From Ascochyta rabiei (Eukaryota; Ascomycota; Dothideomycetes; Pleosporales; Didymellaceae), in contig NC_082406.1 of NCBI RefSeq assembly GCF_004011695.2, positions 2,108,001 to 2,172,000 of the forward strand: a stretch of 64,000 nt of DNA, given 5' to 3'. The position numbers and the translations under genes were made by a program. Positions 45,676 to 58,439 of this stretch are shown here, in pieces (the stretch's first letter is position 1; every line of letters begins with the position of its first letter). Below the pieces are notes generated by a model that was not told the DNA's origin, made no database searches, and was given only the letters and a program-made list of their open reading frames with translations.

Positions 45676-45880
45676 TGTCTCTGTTCTCTGTTCTCTGTTC
45701 TCTGTTCTCTGGTCTCTATTCTCTGGTCTCTATTCTCTGGTCTCTGTTCTCTGTTCTCTGTTCTCTGTTCTCTGTTCTCTGTTCTCTATACTCTATTCTC
45801 TATTCTCTTACGCTCGTCTCTATTCTCTTACGCTCGTCTCTATTCTCTTACGCTCGTCTCTATTCTCTTACGCCCGTAGA
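45676..45880 (+). repeat. Compound array: 7-bp TCTCTGT then 20-bp TTACGCTCGTCTCTATTCTC units
   Basis: The 7-bp units (TCTCTGT, with TCTCTGG/TCTCTAT variants) run to about 45805. They change into four 20-bp units starting near 45811, 45831, 45851 and 45871. The longer unit contains a copy of the shorter one, so it probably arose from it. Confidence 0.85.
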
Positions 45881-45949
45881 ATGCTAACTCCACCAGTCCA
45901 TCTTCATCGTGGTTGCCGTCAAAGTCATTGTCAAACTCGCTCTCTGCAT

Positions 45950-47867
45950 CTACCACCCCCCGCCAACGGTGACAGCAAGCCCGGCCACGCGGTCCATGTC
46001 GCTCTGCTGCTTCTTGCCCACGTCGCTCTCGACTCGGCGGTAGCTCGTGTACAGCAGGCTCTGCGTGTCGACGCCGGTCAGGGCTGACCAGTGCGCTACG
46101 GTGTCTTTGATGTGTGTCCTGTCGATGCCGTTGATCATGTCCGTGTCCGTGTCGGTTTCGCTGTCGTTGGCCTCGTGCGTTTGCGTGGCTCCTTCGGCGT
46201 CGGCGTCAGTGTCCGAGTCGCTGCCAGAGAAGTACGCCTCGTCGACCTTGGCCAGCCACTCTTTCTGCTCCTTGGGCCCGGGCTTGATCGCTGGTACGTC
46301 GTCGATCAACGCCGGATCTTGTAGCTTTTCTGCAACTCGGAGGCTTTCGACTTCGGCGACTTTGACCTGTCCTCCGCCGTTTGTGCACCCACCGGGGCAC
46401 GCCATGACCTCGACGTAGGCGTAATCCTTTGTCTCTACCACGCCACCGCCCGGTCTTCTTACAGCGCCTGTCTTTCCACCTGGCAGCCGGCTCATCTTGG
46501 CGGGCTTGAGACGTCGAACGAGGTTCTGAATATTCCTGAACCCGTAGAAGCGCGCCATGCGTATGATGGTCTCAGAGCCGGACGTGAGGGTGTATTCTAC
46601 CACATCTGCGTTGCGCCCGCGCGAGACGGTCACGGTGGACCCAGGGTGGGCGGCCTGGTAGGTTTGGAGGATGTGGTACAGATAGCCACCCGAAGAGCCT
46701 GCGTCTCGGGACTGGTTCCTTCGGCTTGGTCGAGTGGAAGGAAACAGGAAGGCGTCGAGTTTGGAATCGGGGAAAGGCGTTCGGTCGGCAAGTGGTGTAC
46801 GAGGGAGACTAGAGAAGGAGAGGTTGCGAGCGGAGGCGAGATGTAGCAGCTCGCGCGCTGTGATGACGCAGTCGACGTCGCGGATGGGCTCTGCAGGATC
46901 GTGGTTCGGCAGCCAGGCTGCCGAGGTAAGTTCGCTGCGGCTGGCTTCGAGTTTCTTATCGAAGCAGGGCATGATGGCGAGGTGCCAGATTTGCGAGGGT
47001 GGGATGTTGTAGCGCTGGCTGAGCACGGATTTGAGAAGCGTGCCGGTAAGTGCTTGCGGTGACTTGAGGCGCGAGAGATGGGGGAGAACGTAGGGATGTG
47101 TCTTTTCGGCGTAGCATATCCAGCCGGGACAGGCTGATGTGAGGATGGGTCCTTTCGGTGTGGTGTCGATTGCGCCTTCGGTGCCTGGCTTCGAGGGCGT
47201 CTTCTCCGTCTCTGGTGAGAGCGCGGTTACGACTTCGTCTGCGGCCGCGACCAGACATGCCTCGCGCACTGCGTTTGTGTCGATGACCCACGTGAACGCG
47301 CTGCCTTGGTGCCCCCCGGATTTCAGACCGGATGGCCCACTCAAGAGCTGTGTAATCATATTCCCGGCTTCTTCCTCGCTCACACCGAAGACTGCTGCCA
47401 GACTCGCGCGCGCCTGGGGCGACACACTAGCCACGAACAGCTTTCCTTCAGCTTGATGCCCGTTGCAGCCATTTATGTGTGTGTGAGGATTTGCGAATCC
47501 ATTCGTCCCGTTGTGCGCCAGCCATGGTGGATTCAGCGACGGGTGTGCGTCCAGCGTCGACAGGACCTCGTTGTGCGATTGGAGCTGGACCAGCACAGCC
47601 TCGGCACTCGTGACGCACCCCGAACAGGCAAGGCAGTCCGTGAGCGATATCTGCGCGGGCGGCGGTGGTTCTGCGGCAGCGGCCTTCTCTTCGGTGGTGA
47701 CTTCGTACGCGTTCTGGCAGCTGTCAGTATGCGCCGGCTGCAGCTGCAAGGGCAACTTGTACGGAACCGGTCGCCTCTTTGGCTGGCAAGGTCTCGATGG
47801 GCTTGATGCACGCGACACCAGGCGATATAAAGTCATTCAGGTCGTCGGCGGAGAGAATCGCGCTCAT
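45950..47867 (-). CDS. NAR1: Cytosolic Fe-S cluster assembly factor Nar1
   Basis: Nar1 is the iron-hydrogenase-like component of the CIA machinery that delivers Fe-S clusters to cytosolic and nuclear apoproteins. Two exons on the minus strand, 47867-47763 and 47713-45950, give 622 residues. The start [23 protein letters not shown] is highly conserved. The intron (49 bp) has donor GTACAA, branch CTGAC and acceptor GCCAG, and joins EATGS to [11 protein letters not shown]-terminal cluster cysteines are seen at GVACIKP and CLACSGC; the hydrogenase-like cluster motifs are [28 protein letters not shown] and [15 protein letters not shown]. All key cysteines are present. Low-complexity inserts ([17 protein letters not shown]) are normal for fungi. 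Length is typical. Confidence 0.95.
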
Positions 47868-50254
47868 GGTCGCGGGGCGGGTATTGGCGGGGGAGGGGTG
47901 GCGGCAAGGAATCGTCGAATGCGACCGGCGCAGCGTCTCGGTCTGTAGGCAACGTGCAACGCAAGAACCAAAGGGCAAGTGCAAAGGCAAGTGCAAAGGC
48001 AAGAAAACAGAGAGAACGAGACTTGGCTCTGAACGTTGATGTGTAATCCACGCCGAAGCGCGGAGAAGCCCAACTAATTCTCAGTCACGTGACCATGCGC
48101 CTATCGATAAGCCCGCACTTCCACTTCGCATCCTCTGCCCGCGGCGTTTGACTCTTTGGCCTCCCGGCCTGGCCAATCGAGAGCTGGACGCTTGGCCCAT
48201 GCTCCTCCGCTTGTTCCGACTTGCTGCCTCGGAAGCTTGCGACCAAGACCGCGCTGCAGCTGGCCCACGGAGCGGCAGACGAGGTAGACGTCCATCTCCA
48301 AAACACCATGGCTGAAAGGTGACTGGACAGCATCCTCGTCAGAAGTCTGGCACCCTATGCCCAAAGCGACAAGACATGTCGACAGCAGCCTCCCTTGATC
48401 TACATGCATGCAGCGGCCCGCAGCCGGTCGTGTAACCTTAGCTCGACTGCATCCTCGACTCCGTGATGGATGCAGTGTTGATTCCATCTGTCGTGCTGGT
48501 AGTTCATCTCCATGTCAAGTGTTGGACAGAGAGCGAGCTGGGGGGAAGACACGAGGAGCAGCAAGAGAGCGCCAACCTCGGTACTGGACTAGCTCAACAG
48601 TCGATGCCTGTCAACAACATCTTGCGTGGTCTAGTATGCAGGGAAGCCTCTGCACGTATACACACACGACTTCTGCCGTGCCATGGCCTTGGACAGGAAA
48701 TCCATGCACTTTTCAAAGAAGGATCAACATCTGCATACGCGTGCATCAGGGTCCTTGGCCCGTCCTGACACTTCACCCTGGAGATCCGGTCTTGCCTCGG
48801 TGCCTGCAGAGCCTCACGCTGGTCACAGCTAGCTAGGTCAGTCGGCGAGGATAGGCTCGTCTTGCCCTGCAGCCAGGCCGTTGCGGTGTGCTCAGGTCGA
48901 CGCTTGTTACTTGCGAGCCCGTGCTGACGCGAGTGATGTGTCTGTGGCGGCATGGCGAGTGCCACAGCCCGCCTGCCAGTACACATACTGATCCGTGGGG
49001 ACGTGGCGGTGAAAGGCTGATCAAGGAGGGGCTGTGGAGGACCTCGGTGGCAACACACAAGTCTGTGCCTCGGTGGTTCGAGGAAGAGCGGAGAGTGTGC
49101 CTTGTTCACGCACGTGTGGCCTTGATACACGCGTACGGGCCACCGTTGACTCGTTCGTGGCAAAGAGTGCACCCTGAAGATCAAACCACAGCTGCCTGAT
49201 GGCTGCACAATCTTGGGCAATGCCGCAATGCGAGCATCGAGGGTTGATTGATATGGCTACATAGGAGAGGGTTTTGATGTGCGGTCCAGCCGACTACGAC
49301 AAGACAGCACAATGGTATCAACGCTTCTGCCTCCCCAAGGCTCTCCAGCCTCCGAGGGAACGGCATGAATGTACAAGGACAAGCCAGCTGTCAAAAGAAA
49401 AAGTGTGTTGTCGGACGAGGCGACATTAGATGATTACAAGGAACGTCCAAACTTCTGCTGGGCGAATAGTCGCGGCAAAGAAAAAAGACAAGGAAACGCC
49501 GATCGGGTCCGCAACAACGGACTGTACGGTTGCCGGGAAACGCAAGGAGATGGTGGGGGAGGAAATGGAGTTGATCGCTCAACAGGACTAGCTATCTATG
49601 CACAACACCACAGACCCATCCGTGCGCAGAGTATCCCAAAACAAGGTTCACCCCGGCTGCGGTCCTAACCAAAACAAACGACGAGTGCGGGGACAACAAC
49701 GGTCATGTAGTCGCCAAATGCAAACTGGGTATCCGCCAGGAACAACGAAATGAAGCTGACAAGGAAAATGTGTGCTGTACGGTCTAGCGAGGTATCTTTG
49801 ACGGAAATGTTCCCCAGATGAAACAGGGTGCAGAAGTAAATGCCGGGATATCCCAAACCGATCCCTAACCAAGAGTGAGAGATACCAACCATCTCTTGCC
49901 TGTACGATGATGTCCTCGCCAGATGAAAATGGAAAATGCCGCCAATGTATAGTGTTCGATGTAGAAAGATGTGATGGTAAACAGAATGATTGTGTCGCTG
50001 ATAGTGAAGCGAGACAGCGCTGCGAGATGTGAACGACTGTTCTGTGTGATGTCTCAACGCCACCGCTTTTGTGACCTGTTGTACACCGTTCCGGACGGGA
50101 GACCGAAGCTCAATGTCGTGCGGTCATAGCCCCAGAGGAATGGTGACTAGCGCGAGCACATGCTGGCGATGGATAGGTAGGCCGTAAATTACACTTGATA
50201 TCTGATCGAAAAGGTGGAGAAGGAAGGTAAAAAAGATTCTGACCGAAAGGAAAA
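47868..50254. other. 2.4-kb stretch without a recognised gene
   Basis: It extends from the NAR1 start to the 3' end of the kinase gene. Frames on both strands are short and overlapping; the longest (48594-49220, minus) has no family motif. The part near 49665-50250 is probably the kinase 3' UTR. Confidence 0.35.
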
Positions 50255-52634
50255 CTACCGGTATAGCGATTGCGTTGCCATCAGGCTTGCTGCTACGCTC
50301 GATGCCCAGTCGTTCTCGTTCTCGTACGGTGGTGTGGGCCATTTCGATACGCTTTCATCTTGTGCAGGATGAGGCTTTGAGATTTCCATAGGCTTACTAG
50401 GCGCAGCATGGTTGTTATGGTTGAATGCGCTGTTGCGATTTGCCGATGAGGATGGCGTAAGGTAAGATGCACTAGGTTCGGTCTGGGAGTGCGAGTGTCG
50501 CGGTGCGTTCTGTGGGTTGTCCAGCTTCTTTGCAGCCTTGTGAGCAGAAGCAAGAACTTCACTGAGTAGCTCTTCCTCCTCGTTGGGAGCCTCGTATTTG
50601 TGAGGGGGGTTCGAGGGATTCGACTTGCTCTGAGCCGCTCGTCTAGTCCTGCTGGAGATTGGTGCACCGATACCATTTTCTGAAACACGCGGTTCAGGGC
50701 CGTGAGGCACCGAGTGGTGCCTCTTAAGCACAGGGTTCGATGCAACACGCTGCTTTGCTGCGTTGTTCTCAACAGTGCACCTCACATGCTGAAGGGCCTT
50801 GTCTAGCTCGGAGTAGTCCGGGTTTGTTGATGGTCCTGCGTTGACTGGCTGATCCACGACCAGTGACGACCTAGCGGAGCCCGCCCATGGAGCACAGCCC
50901 GCGTTAGCCTCAACGTCGTCGGAACTGGGCGACATGGGAGTTGGGTAACGTCCCGACAAGCGTCGAGCACGCTTGCGGAGATGCGAGAAGAAGCCCTCTT
51001 TATGGCCACTTGCTGGGGAGGCAAGGCCTGACTGGCCATTCAACGCTCTCTCTGCTTCCTGGCGGTGGGCATCTGCGTAGTGGTTGCCATGTGATGCAAG
51101 AGACAGCTGTCGTCCAATCTTGGACTTTCCTTCCTTGTCTGCAGCACGGACGCTTGCTTGTGCGGTGACCTCTGCAGAGAGCGGAGAGACTGGCCTGATG
51201 GAGGGCAGGATAGGAATAGGGGCGCCGTTGTTGAGCACTCCATTTGTCCACGTAGCCCGCTTAGCTGCATTCGGACGCTGCTTAGTCGATCCACTTGGAT
51301 CACTCGTGTTGGCCTGCTGTGGTGACGGGCGTGGCGACACCTGCTGAACAGGGGTGACGTGCTGTGGGACGGCTGGAGCGCTTTCGCGAGCGACCAACGA
51401 CCGGCGTAGCCACGAGGAAGTCTTGGAAGTGATGCTAGGAGAGGCGTCGGGGGAGTCTTTGCCAGACAAATCGGACTGCTTGCGACCGAGCAGGCGAGAT
51501 GACGATGACTTGAGACGCAGGGGGTCGACGGCGTTCTGAAAGTACTCGTGAGCCAGTGCCTGGGTAGATGTAGGCCTGTTTCGCGGGTCCCACAACAGAC
51601 ACCAGGTGACGAATTTGGCCAAGCTGGCAGGCCACTGCGGTGTCTGGAGGATTGTGTCAAGGGAGTGCGGGGCCATCTTCGGGAAAGAGAAGCCCAGCTT
51701 CTGCGCGAGTCTGACGCCGTCTCTCCACTCACCACCCCCGACTGGCTGACCGTGCTTGTTGACCCAACCGCCTGGGCTGCCCATGATTTCGCATACTCTC
51801 CATACCTGATCGACCTCGTTACCTCCAGGGAACAGCGGCTTCAGTGTCGCGATCTCGACGGCCATAGCTCCAACCGCCCAGATGTCGACTGGAGCCGAGT
51901 ATTCGCCGGCGCGAAGCAGGACCTCGGGCGCACGGTACCATCGCGTCGAGACGTATGTGGTGTAAGGAAGTCTCGAGTGTGTTTCTCTTGCCAATCCAAA
52001 GTCGGCAATCTTGATAGTGTAGGCTGGAGGAGTCGATGGGGGTGTCATCATAGCGGAGTATCGTCGGAACGGATGCGAAGAGTCATTCTGCTGTGATGTG
52101 GAGACGAGAATGTTTTCTGGCTTGATGTCGCGATGGAAGAAGTCGCGGGCGTGGATGTGCTCAAGGCCTGCAAGGATCTGGAAAAGAATGCTTTGCACAC
52201 TGGAGGCGTCGAGTGGCTTGTGGTCCCTGGCCTTCATCAACTGATACAGGTTTCCGTCCATGTACTCCATGGCGATGTGGAGCCTTCTGCTGTAAGGGTC
52301 CAGGAAGATGTCGAGTGCAGGGACTAGATGAGGGTGAGGTGGCAGTGATTGAAGGAAGATGACTTCTCGCAGTTCCAGACAGCTCGAGAATGAGTCAAAG
52401 GTCTTCTTCATTGTCTTGATCGCGACCTGTAACGGGTGCGTTAGCGTTGAGCGTGACTTGTTCGCGTAACATGGCACTTACCAGAGTGCCACGGCGGGCA
52501 ATGTGAGCACCGGCGGTTCGGACGCGTGCAAGTGCAACGCTACCGAAGCTGCCGTCGCCTATCTCTTTCATCACCTCATACCTCTCTTCAAGGGATGCCC
52601 ATCCATGGGGCAGTTCCCGTGATTCTGCGTGCAT
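50255..52634 (-). CDS. Ime2/MAK-type (RCK family) protein kinase
   Basis: Relatives are yeast Ime2, Aspergillus ImeB, Neurospora IME-2 and Ustilago Crk1, which control meiosis, sexual development or nutrient signalling. Two exons on the minus strand, 52634-52482 and 52426-50255, give 774 residues; the 55-bp intron (GTAAGT...TTACAG) falls just before VAIK. A longer 5' frame starts with a non-ATG codon, so the Met at 52634 (MHAESRELPHGW) was chosen. The kinase domain spans ~20-335: G-loop GDGSFGSV, Lys55 in VAIK, HRDIKPEN at ~149-156, DFGLARE, and the activation segment TTYVSTRWYRAPE, whose T-x-Y is typical of this family. The remaining ~430 residues are Ser/Pro-rich and disordered, ending with an Asn/His-rich region. 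All catalytic residues are intact. Confidence 0.9.
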
Positions 52635-52744
52635 GATGGATGTGATGTGTTGAGAGGCGTTCAACGAATCTGTGTGGTACACAGGACTGAGCGGGGTTAG
52701 ACAGATGCCCGGTGGAGGCAACTGATGATCTCACCAGGTGGGAG

Positions 52745-52795
52745 TCCTGGGATGGTTGGATGGTTGGATGGTGGGATGGTGGGTTGTATGGATGG
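52745..52795 (+). repeat. GGATGGTT/GGATGGTG tandem array
   Basis: About six imperfect 8-bp units lie ~110 bp upstream of the kinase start codon (on the kinase's 5' side). Confidence 0.8.
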
Positions 52796-53696
52796 GAATC
52801 GTCTAGTTCATCTCATTCCCAGGTTCGCGTGGTTGGGTTTCTTTTGATGGTCGGGTTGGTTTGATGTCGAGTGTGGGTGGAGGGAGGAGGGGGAGTCCAG
52901 TGGGTATCAAAGGGTTTGGAGGTGCGATGGTAGTAGGAGTAAGGGTCCAGGTAGATGCAGGTGCGGGAATGTCAGAGAAATGAGGGACGACGGTTGGAAA
53001 AGGGCAGTGGAGACACGCCCGGGACCACGGTAGGCGGGTAGTATTCCGTTGGTTAGGATGTTCTAGTGAGCTTGATCAGGTATGACTTTGTGACCATAGC
53101 GCAAATGGCTCTGTGATCAGGCACGGAGGGTTGAGTCTGATCCAAGCGTCGGGGGCTAGGGGGAAGTGGATTTGGCCGACGAGTGAAGGTCGAGAAAGGG
53201 TGGCGTGGTCCAGTGGTCGCGGCTGGGGTGGTGGACGGCGAAGCGGTCTAACGCGAGGTGGGCGCGATTGACGGGAGGTGACAACACGAACAGAAATGGG
53301 CCGGGTGCCGTAAGCTCCTGTGATTGACGGACCGTATCTTTAATGAGAGACAGGAAGGGTGCGAAAATGGGCCTTTGCACGAATCGCCTAGGTGGGCTGG
53401 GTGGGAAATTAGGGTGGAAGGGGCGCCCGGGGAGCGTTGCGAGGCGTAATAATGAAGATCAAAGCACCCAGTCAGGCAAAGCCCGGTCCAAGGCCAGTCG
53501 TCGGTCAGTTGCCGTGGTGAAGGCGGTCGCAGATGCGTGCGTTGGCAGCCAGTTCGTCGCGGGCCAGATGGACGGGGTTGACAGGACTGCTACCGGTAGA
53601 CGGCTAGCGAGCAGAGCAGTGCGCGGACGAAGTAGCGGCAAGCGGCGTGGTGTGAGCGGTGAGGTACAAAAGCATGGCGAGGGCGCGGCTGTGTTT

Positions 53697-53905
53697 TGGA
53701 GCTTTGGGCTTGGAGCTTTGGGCTTGGAGCTTTGGGCTTGGAGCTTTGGGCTTGGAGCTTTGGGCTTGGAGCTTTGGGCTTGGAGCTCGGAGCTTGGAGC
53801 TTGGAGCTTGGAGCGTGGAGCGTGGAGCTTGGAGCTTGGAGCTTAAAGCGTGGAGCGTTGAGCGCTGTGCGTTGTGCGTTGTGCCTTGTGCTTTGTGCTT
53901 TGCAG
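53697..53905 (+). repeat. 14-bp minisatellite GCTTTGGGCTTGGA grading into 7-bp GGAGCTT
   Basis: Five to six perfect 14-bp units start at 53701. They pass into GGAGCTT/GGAGCGT 7-mers (to ~53860) and then TTGTGCGTTGTGCCTTGTGC units. Because 14 is not a multiple of three, every frame stays open through the array. Confidence 0.9.
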
Positions 53906-56900
53906 AGAGGCGAGTCGCGAAATGAGGGCAGGACCGTCTTGAGACGGGGGCTGACTGTCAACGGGCTCGGGCGTGTGAGGGAAGGCGCGATGCAAAGCTG
54001 CGGCTGCAGGAGCGCTCGGTTCACTCGGTCCTCGTTTCGGCAAGGTGCCCTCCAAGCGTCCAGTGAAGGCGGCGACCGCCCACGCCAAAGCCAAAACAAG
54101 GGAGAGCCATTGGCCTACTGCGCACCGGCCCGCCCCCCTTTTCGACTTTGTCGCGCACCTCATAGGCCGGGCTGCTGCGCGTGCTGCGCATTTCGCTCGA
54201 CATTTGTGTCAGCACGTGACGTCCTGTGTCGCCGATGCAGCCAGAATTATCCACTGCAGCCGTGCAGCGGTGCAGCGTGTGCGGTATGCATATGGCATAT
54301 GCATTGGCACGCGCATGTCTTGACTCTCATGTACGCCCGCCACTCTCGCTCACCGCACGAAACATGGCCCCCGCCGCCAGCAGTTCGCATCTCCCTGCCA
54401 CGACTGCCACGCCTGCCACAGCCAGGATGCGCCGACGCGGGCACGAGCGGAGCTGCCAACACGCCCTTCGCCTTGCTTGCGCTCGCTCCTCCGCGCCCCA
54501 GCAGGCATCGAGCAACCCAACCCTTACACCACCGGCCTCTGTCAGCCTTCGCCCTTAGGCACCCTGGCACCCTTCTCCCCGGGGCAACCACGTTTCGTCA
54601 CTTCTCCGGCCCCTTTTCCTCTTCCCTTTCTTGTCCTGCGCCGACAGCCACTAGTACCTGTTTTGAGCCAGGTTCCAGGTTCCTGAGCGTCCTGCAGCCT
54701 TACCCCATTGGCCATACCCTCTAGCGTCTGCCACTATTGGCCAAAACCCTCTGTCCGCACCGTCAACGTGGTTTCGCTGTCGAGGCGTGCTTCTAGCGCA
54801 CCCGCGGCTTCCCGGCACGGCCATGGTGAGAGAGCGGCGTGGAATCTTCCTGCCTGCGAGTCAGCAGTGGGGAGCTGGGATAGTGAGTCCGCCGCTGATG
54901 TGCGCATCACGAGCATCCCAGATCAGGGCTTGCCCAACACCATCATCACGGCCGTGTTGCATCCCTCGGGACTCCTTGAGACCACCATGTCATCGTCGTC
55001 ATTCTGCGCTGAACTGCCTCGGGCGACGCAGGGCAAACCGGGGGTCCAGAGCCTGACGTGCCGTGTTACCACGCAGTCATCGCCGAAACGATAGCAAGCT
55101 CAAGGGCCAACTCTAACTGCCAGGAGCATTGAACATCCGTACGGCAAACTTGCTCTACGAACAACTCGGTCAGCAAAGGGCCCCCCTATGCAAATCGCGC
55201 ACAGCGAACAGAGTTTTTGCAAGTCCACGTCGCCGAGCTGTCCGCCGGGCGCACTTGACGCCATCTGCTGGTCCTGCCGCTGCCCGCTGTCACCACCAGA
55301 CCTTTGTTGAGGACCCTGAGGTGCCGGATTCCCATCGTCCAAGCCTGTGCAGTCGGTGACATCGCTTTCCATAGTGTTGGGCGAACGACCCGTGTCCAAT
55401 GTCTTTCATCCCGTTACTGGTCCCACTCATCGGCTAGAATGTTTCTCCCCGCCTCAGCACCTCATCACAGACCATCAAAATAGATTGCCGGCCCACCGTC
55501 ACAATACCCACGAAAGGGCACAGGTAACTGAGACCTGTGAATACACAAATCACCTCGGACTTTACAGCATCTCTCGGAGCGTCGCTGTACGCTCGTTTTC
55601 AGAAAGAAGGGAACCATGCTTCTTGCCTAACGATTTGCGAAATTCTGAAAAAGACATCATGGTCCATGGACTTCCAACGCAACATACAAGGCTGCAAACC
55701 ACCTGTTCGGCAGAACAACCTGACACCGACCATGGCCCCGGATCACCCAAATCTCCTGGTTCATGTCGGGCATCAAGATCCGGCCAGCAACCACGTCGTG
55801 GTCGGCCCACTGTCAAAGCACCCCCTTCCACACGGCGTTATTGCTATGATCTCCTCTGGAAGTCATCATCCGTGGTTGGTGAGGAGGCCCGACTTGTGTT
55901 GACGCAGTCCACTCTGATCTTCGACAGCATCCCTGTTTGTTGTCGTGGAAATCTGGACATGTGACGATCACGTTCTCTTTTGCACCGACACCCATTCCCG
56001 TGGCTGCTCACGGTGCACGAATGATCGAGCCACACGCTATGGAACAGACTAGAGCTGCCCTACCTCAAGCAGACGGATACAGCAGATCCTGACGTGATGT
56101 CGATTACATGTTTGTAGGAATGGATGAATAGTGCACCGCTCAGCCCCAAGGCTGACCTCAAGGGCTGCCTTGCAAGAGTCCAAGATGACCAGCCACACCT
56201 CCAACGAGAGTCCCCTCGCGTCCAAAGCGGAAGTTACACAGCCCTTGCAGCGCGTGCGCTCGAGAAGGCTCGGCATCCTGAACGGCTCATTGCTTCTTGC
56301 GGGCGGCAACGTAGAAAAGCGAGTAACGTGGACGAAAATGCACGACGGTTGTCGTTCGAGCCATGTGTTCTCCCGGCTCGACGGTTGTAGGTATGCACTG
56401 TGGGGCATACGGTAGCACTACACGCGCGCGTTGTTTTTTGATGCTCATCTTGTTTGTGATACGTCGAGAAATGACAACTCAACCGTCTCTGCATTCCATT
56501 GGGCAGAAGAAAGAAATCCAATACTTGGTCTCGACGGATCGGGGAGACCAACTTCGACCAGGGCTTTCTGTTCTCGAAGATAAAACTGGACTGGACATGT
56601 GCCATCTCGTTCTCCAAGTTCTCCAGCAGTCTGACGTCCGCATCGGACACGCACTGTCTACATAGTACATACAATGAACGATAGTACCCGAATCAAACAC
56701 AGTGAGGGCGCATACGCCTTGCAAAGGCGACAGAAGACGCTGGGTCGGACCGACACGCTGGCGCTTACTGTATCTCCCAAGTCTTGCACCATCTTCAGCC
56801 CCCCCGCGTCAGCTTAGGTCACACAGTGTATCGCGTGAAACATTCCTTTCCAGAGTAGACAACAACACGTATCGATATAGATCTAATGCAGGCCAACATC

Positions 56901-57399
56901 AGCAACACCAACACCGCAGCATCAGCTCGAGGAGCAGCCCTGTGTTCACGGCCCTGCAGAACAGACCTTACATTGCGCATCACCCAGCCATGGCGCTACT
57001 GCGCCTGTACACATACCAGCGTCGTGGGTAGGTATGAGCTGTTCCATTGCAAAGCGGTTTGCAAACCCGCCGTCAGTCAAGCTGGCACGATTTCTCGACA
57101 ATGGCCATCAATACCCCTCGGCAACCTCCTCCACGTCCGTCCACGCCTAATAACACAGCGCCCACTCACTCAACCCCCCTCTTCGGTCTCCGACCACCGC
57201 ACGCCGCACTGCGAGATTCTGCCACGTTGGCTCCACTGCGCTTTGCTCCGCGGGCTGCATCGTAACAGCGCTTACGGCGAGCTCGATCCCCACACCGGCT
57301 ACCACGTCACAAGACAGCGTATTGTCTGCGCGTCGCATTCGATGCGGTACTTAGAGTAGGTAGAGTAGGTAGCGACATGGGGGCCGGGGTGGGGGTCAT

Positions 57400-57432
57400 G
57401 GACATGCACATGCACATGCACATGCACATGCA
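57400..57432 (+). repeat. (CACATG)n microsatellite
   Basis: About five 6-bp units after ATGGA, followed by a run of C. Confidence 0.85.
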
Positions 57433-57496
57433 CCCCCCCAGTACGCGGTCCCCAGATCATACGATTTTGCCGATGGCGATCGAGATCGCGAGGGGT

Positions 57497-57552
57497 TGGT
57501 TGGTTTGCTTATCTGTTTGCTTATCTGTCTGTTTGTTTGTTTGTTTGTTTGT
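57497..57552 (+). repeat. GTTTGCTTATCT and (GTTT)n array
   Basis: Two GTTTGCTTATCT units and then six GTTT units; low complexity. Confidence 0.8.
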
Positions 57553-58439
57553 TGTGGTCCTCTGGGTCGTGGTTTTCGGCTATGCTTACCTTGTGCAAGC
57601 CGTGACCTTCTTGATTCCTCGTCCCATACTGCGCGGAACGCACCGGTCTCATGGAGCTAGCTGTCGGTCAAGGTGAGGAGGAGATGGACTGCCGGTCAGA
57701 GTCAGAGGTGCGTGGGAGCTGTGGGTCACTTGGATAGATGGGGAAGGAAGGGTGGGCATAACTGCTGTTTTCTGCAAGCCGGGAACAACGGTTCTTGACC
57801 GCTATTGTGGTTTCACGTCGCGCTAGCACTCCAGACGGTCAGAGCCGAGATGGATCCACAGAGCGTTGAACCGGACGCTGGAGGAACGCTGGGGTGGAGA
57901 TCAACAAACAGAAACGGACGGACGGCGTCAAGTGATGGGACGAGATCTAGGTCGGTCGAGCAGGATGAGGACAAGGGTGGATGAGCTGTACAGATCTTAC
58001 TGAGTCGATGTGGGATCACTGCTGAATACACGGTCCAGATTGCTCAAAAAACTATTGCTTGCATTGATCATTCGTCTATACTACAATTCAACTGTGCGGG
58101 CTTCTCTCGGAAGTAACCGGGTCCCCAGGCACCTGAAACTAGTCAGCAAGCATGTCACAGAATGCACATGTTGACAGTACGTTTGTGGAATCGGGTGTCA
58201 GGTCTCCAAAGTGATGTGATGTTCTTCAAGGGGTATGCAGAAGATATACAGCAGTACATTGTCTTCCTCATGTAGATGGGCGGTTGAGGGGGAGGTGAGA
58301 GAAAGAGAACTTACGAATGAAGTAGAGCCGCAAGCATATGAGATTGAAGAGGGTCACTGAAGTCATGTCGTCAGCGTGTGCTCAAACGAGATAACTGGCA
58401 TTCCGTCGAATGAAGGATAAAAGTCCATCAAGTGTTTCA

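Larger units (their letters stand above)
45036..45949. other. Convergent intergenic region packed with microsatellites
   Basis: It lies between the stops of the DUF3824 gene and NAR1. It contains a T17-type run near 45084-45099, GAAT, CCCTTCCT, GATG, GGGTATA, TCTCTGT and a 20-bp array (annotated below). No gene was seen. Confidence 0.6.
52635..58400. other. Long stretch without a recognised protein gene (kinase upstream region and beyond)
   Basis: Contains a GGATGGTT-type array near 52745-52795, the 14-bp array at 53697-53905, a CACATG array at 57400-57432 and a GTTT array at 57529-57552. Frames of up to ~340 codons around 53.7-54.7 kb owe their length to the 14-bp array or high GC and show no family signature. 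Composition is not AT-rich, so it is not a RIP island. The kinase promoter and leader lie at its left end. Confidence 0.35.

Noticed and set aside
49665..50063. 132-codon hydrophobic minus frame behind the kinase
   Set aside because: Lies in the likely 3' UTR of the kinase gene and shows no family or consistent membrane pattern.
53696..54724. 342-codon open frame on the plus strand
   Set aside because: Its first part is the 14-bp array, which is open in all frames; the rest has no motif, odd composition rich in Arg, Pro and Cys, and no splice support.
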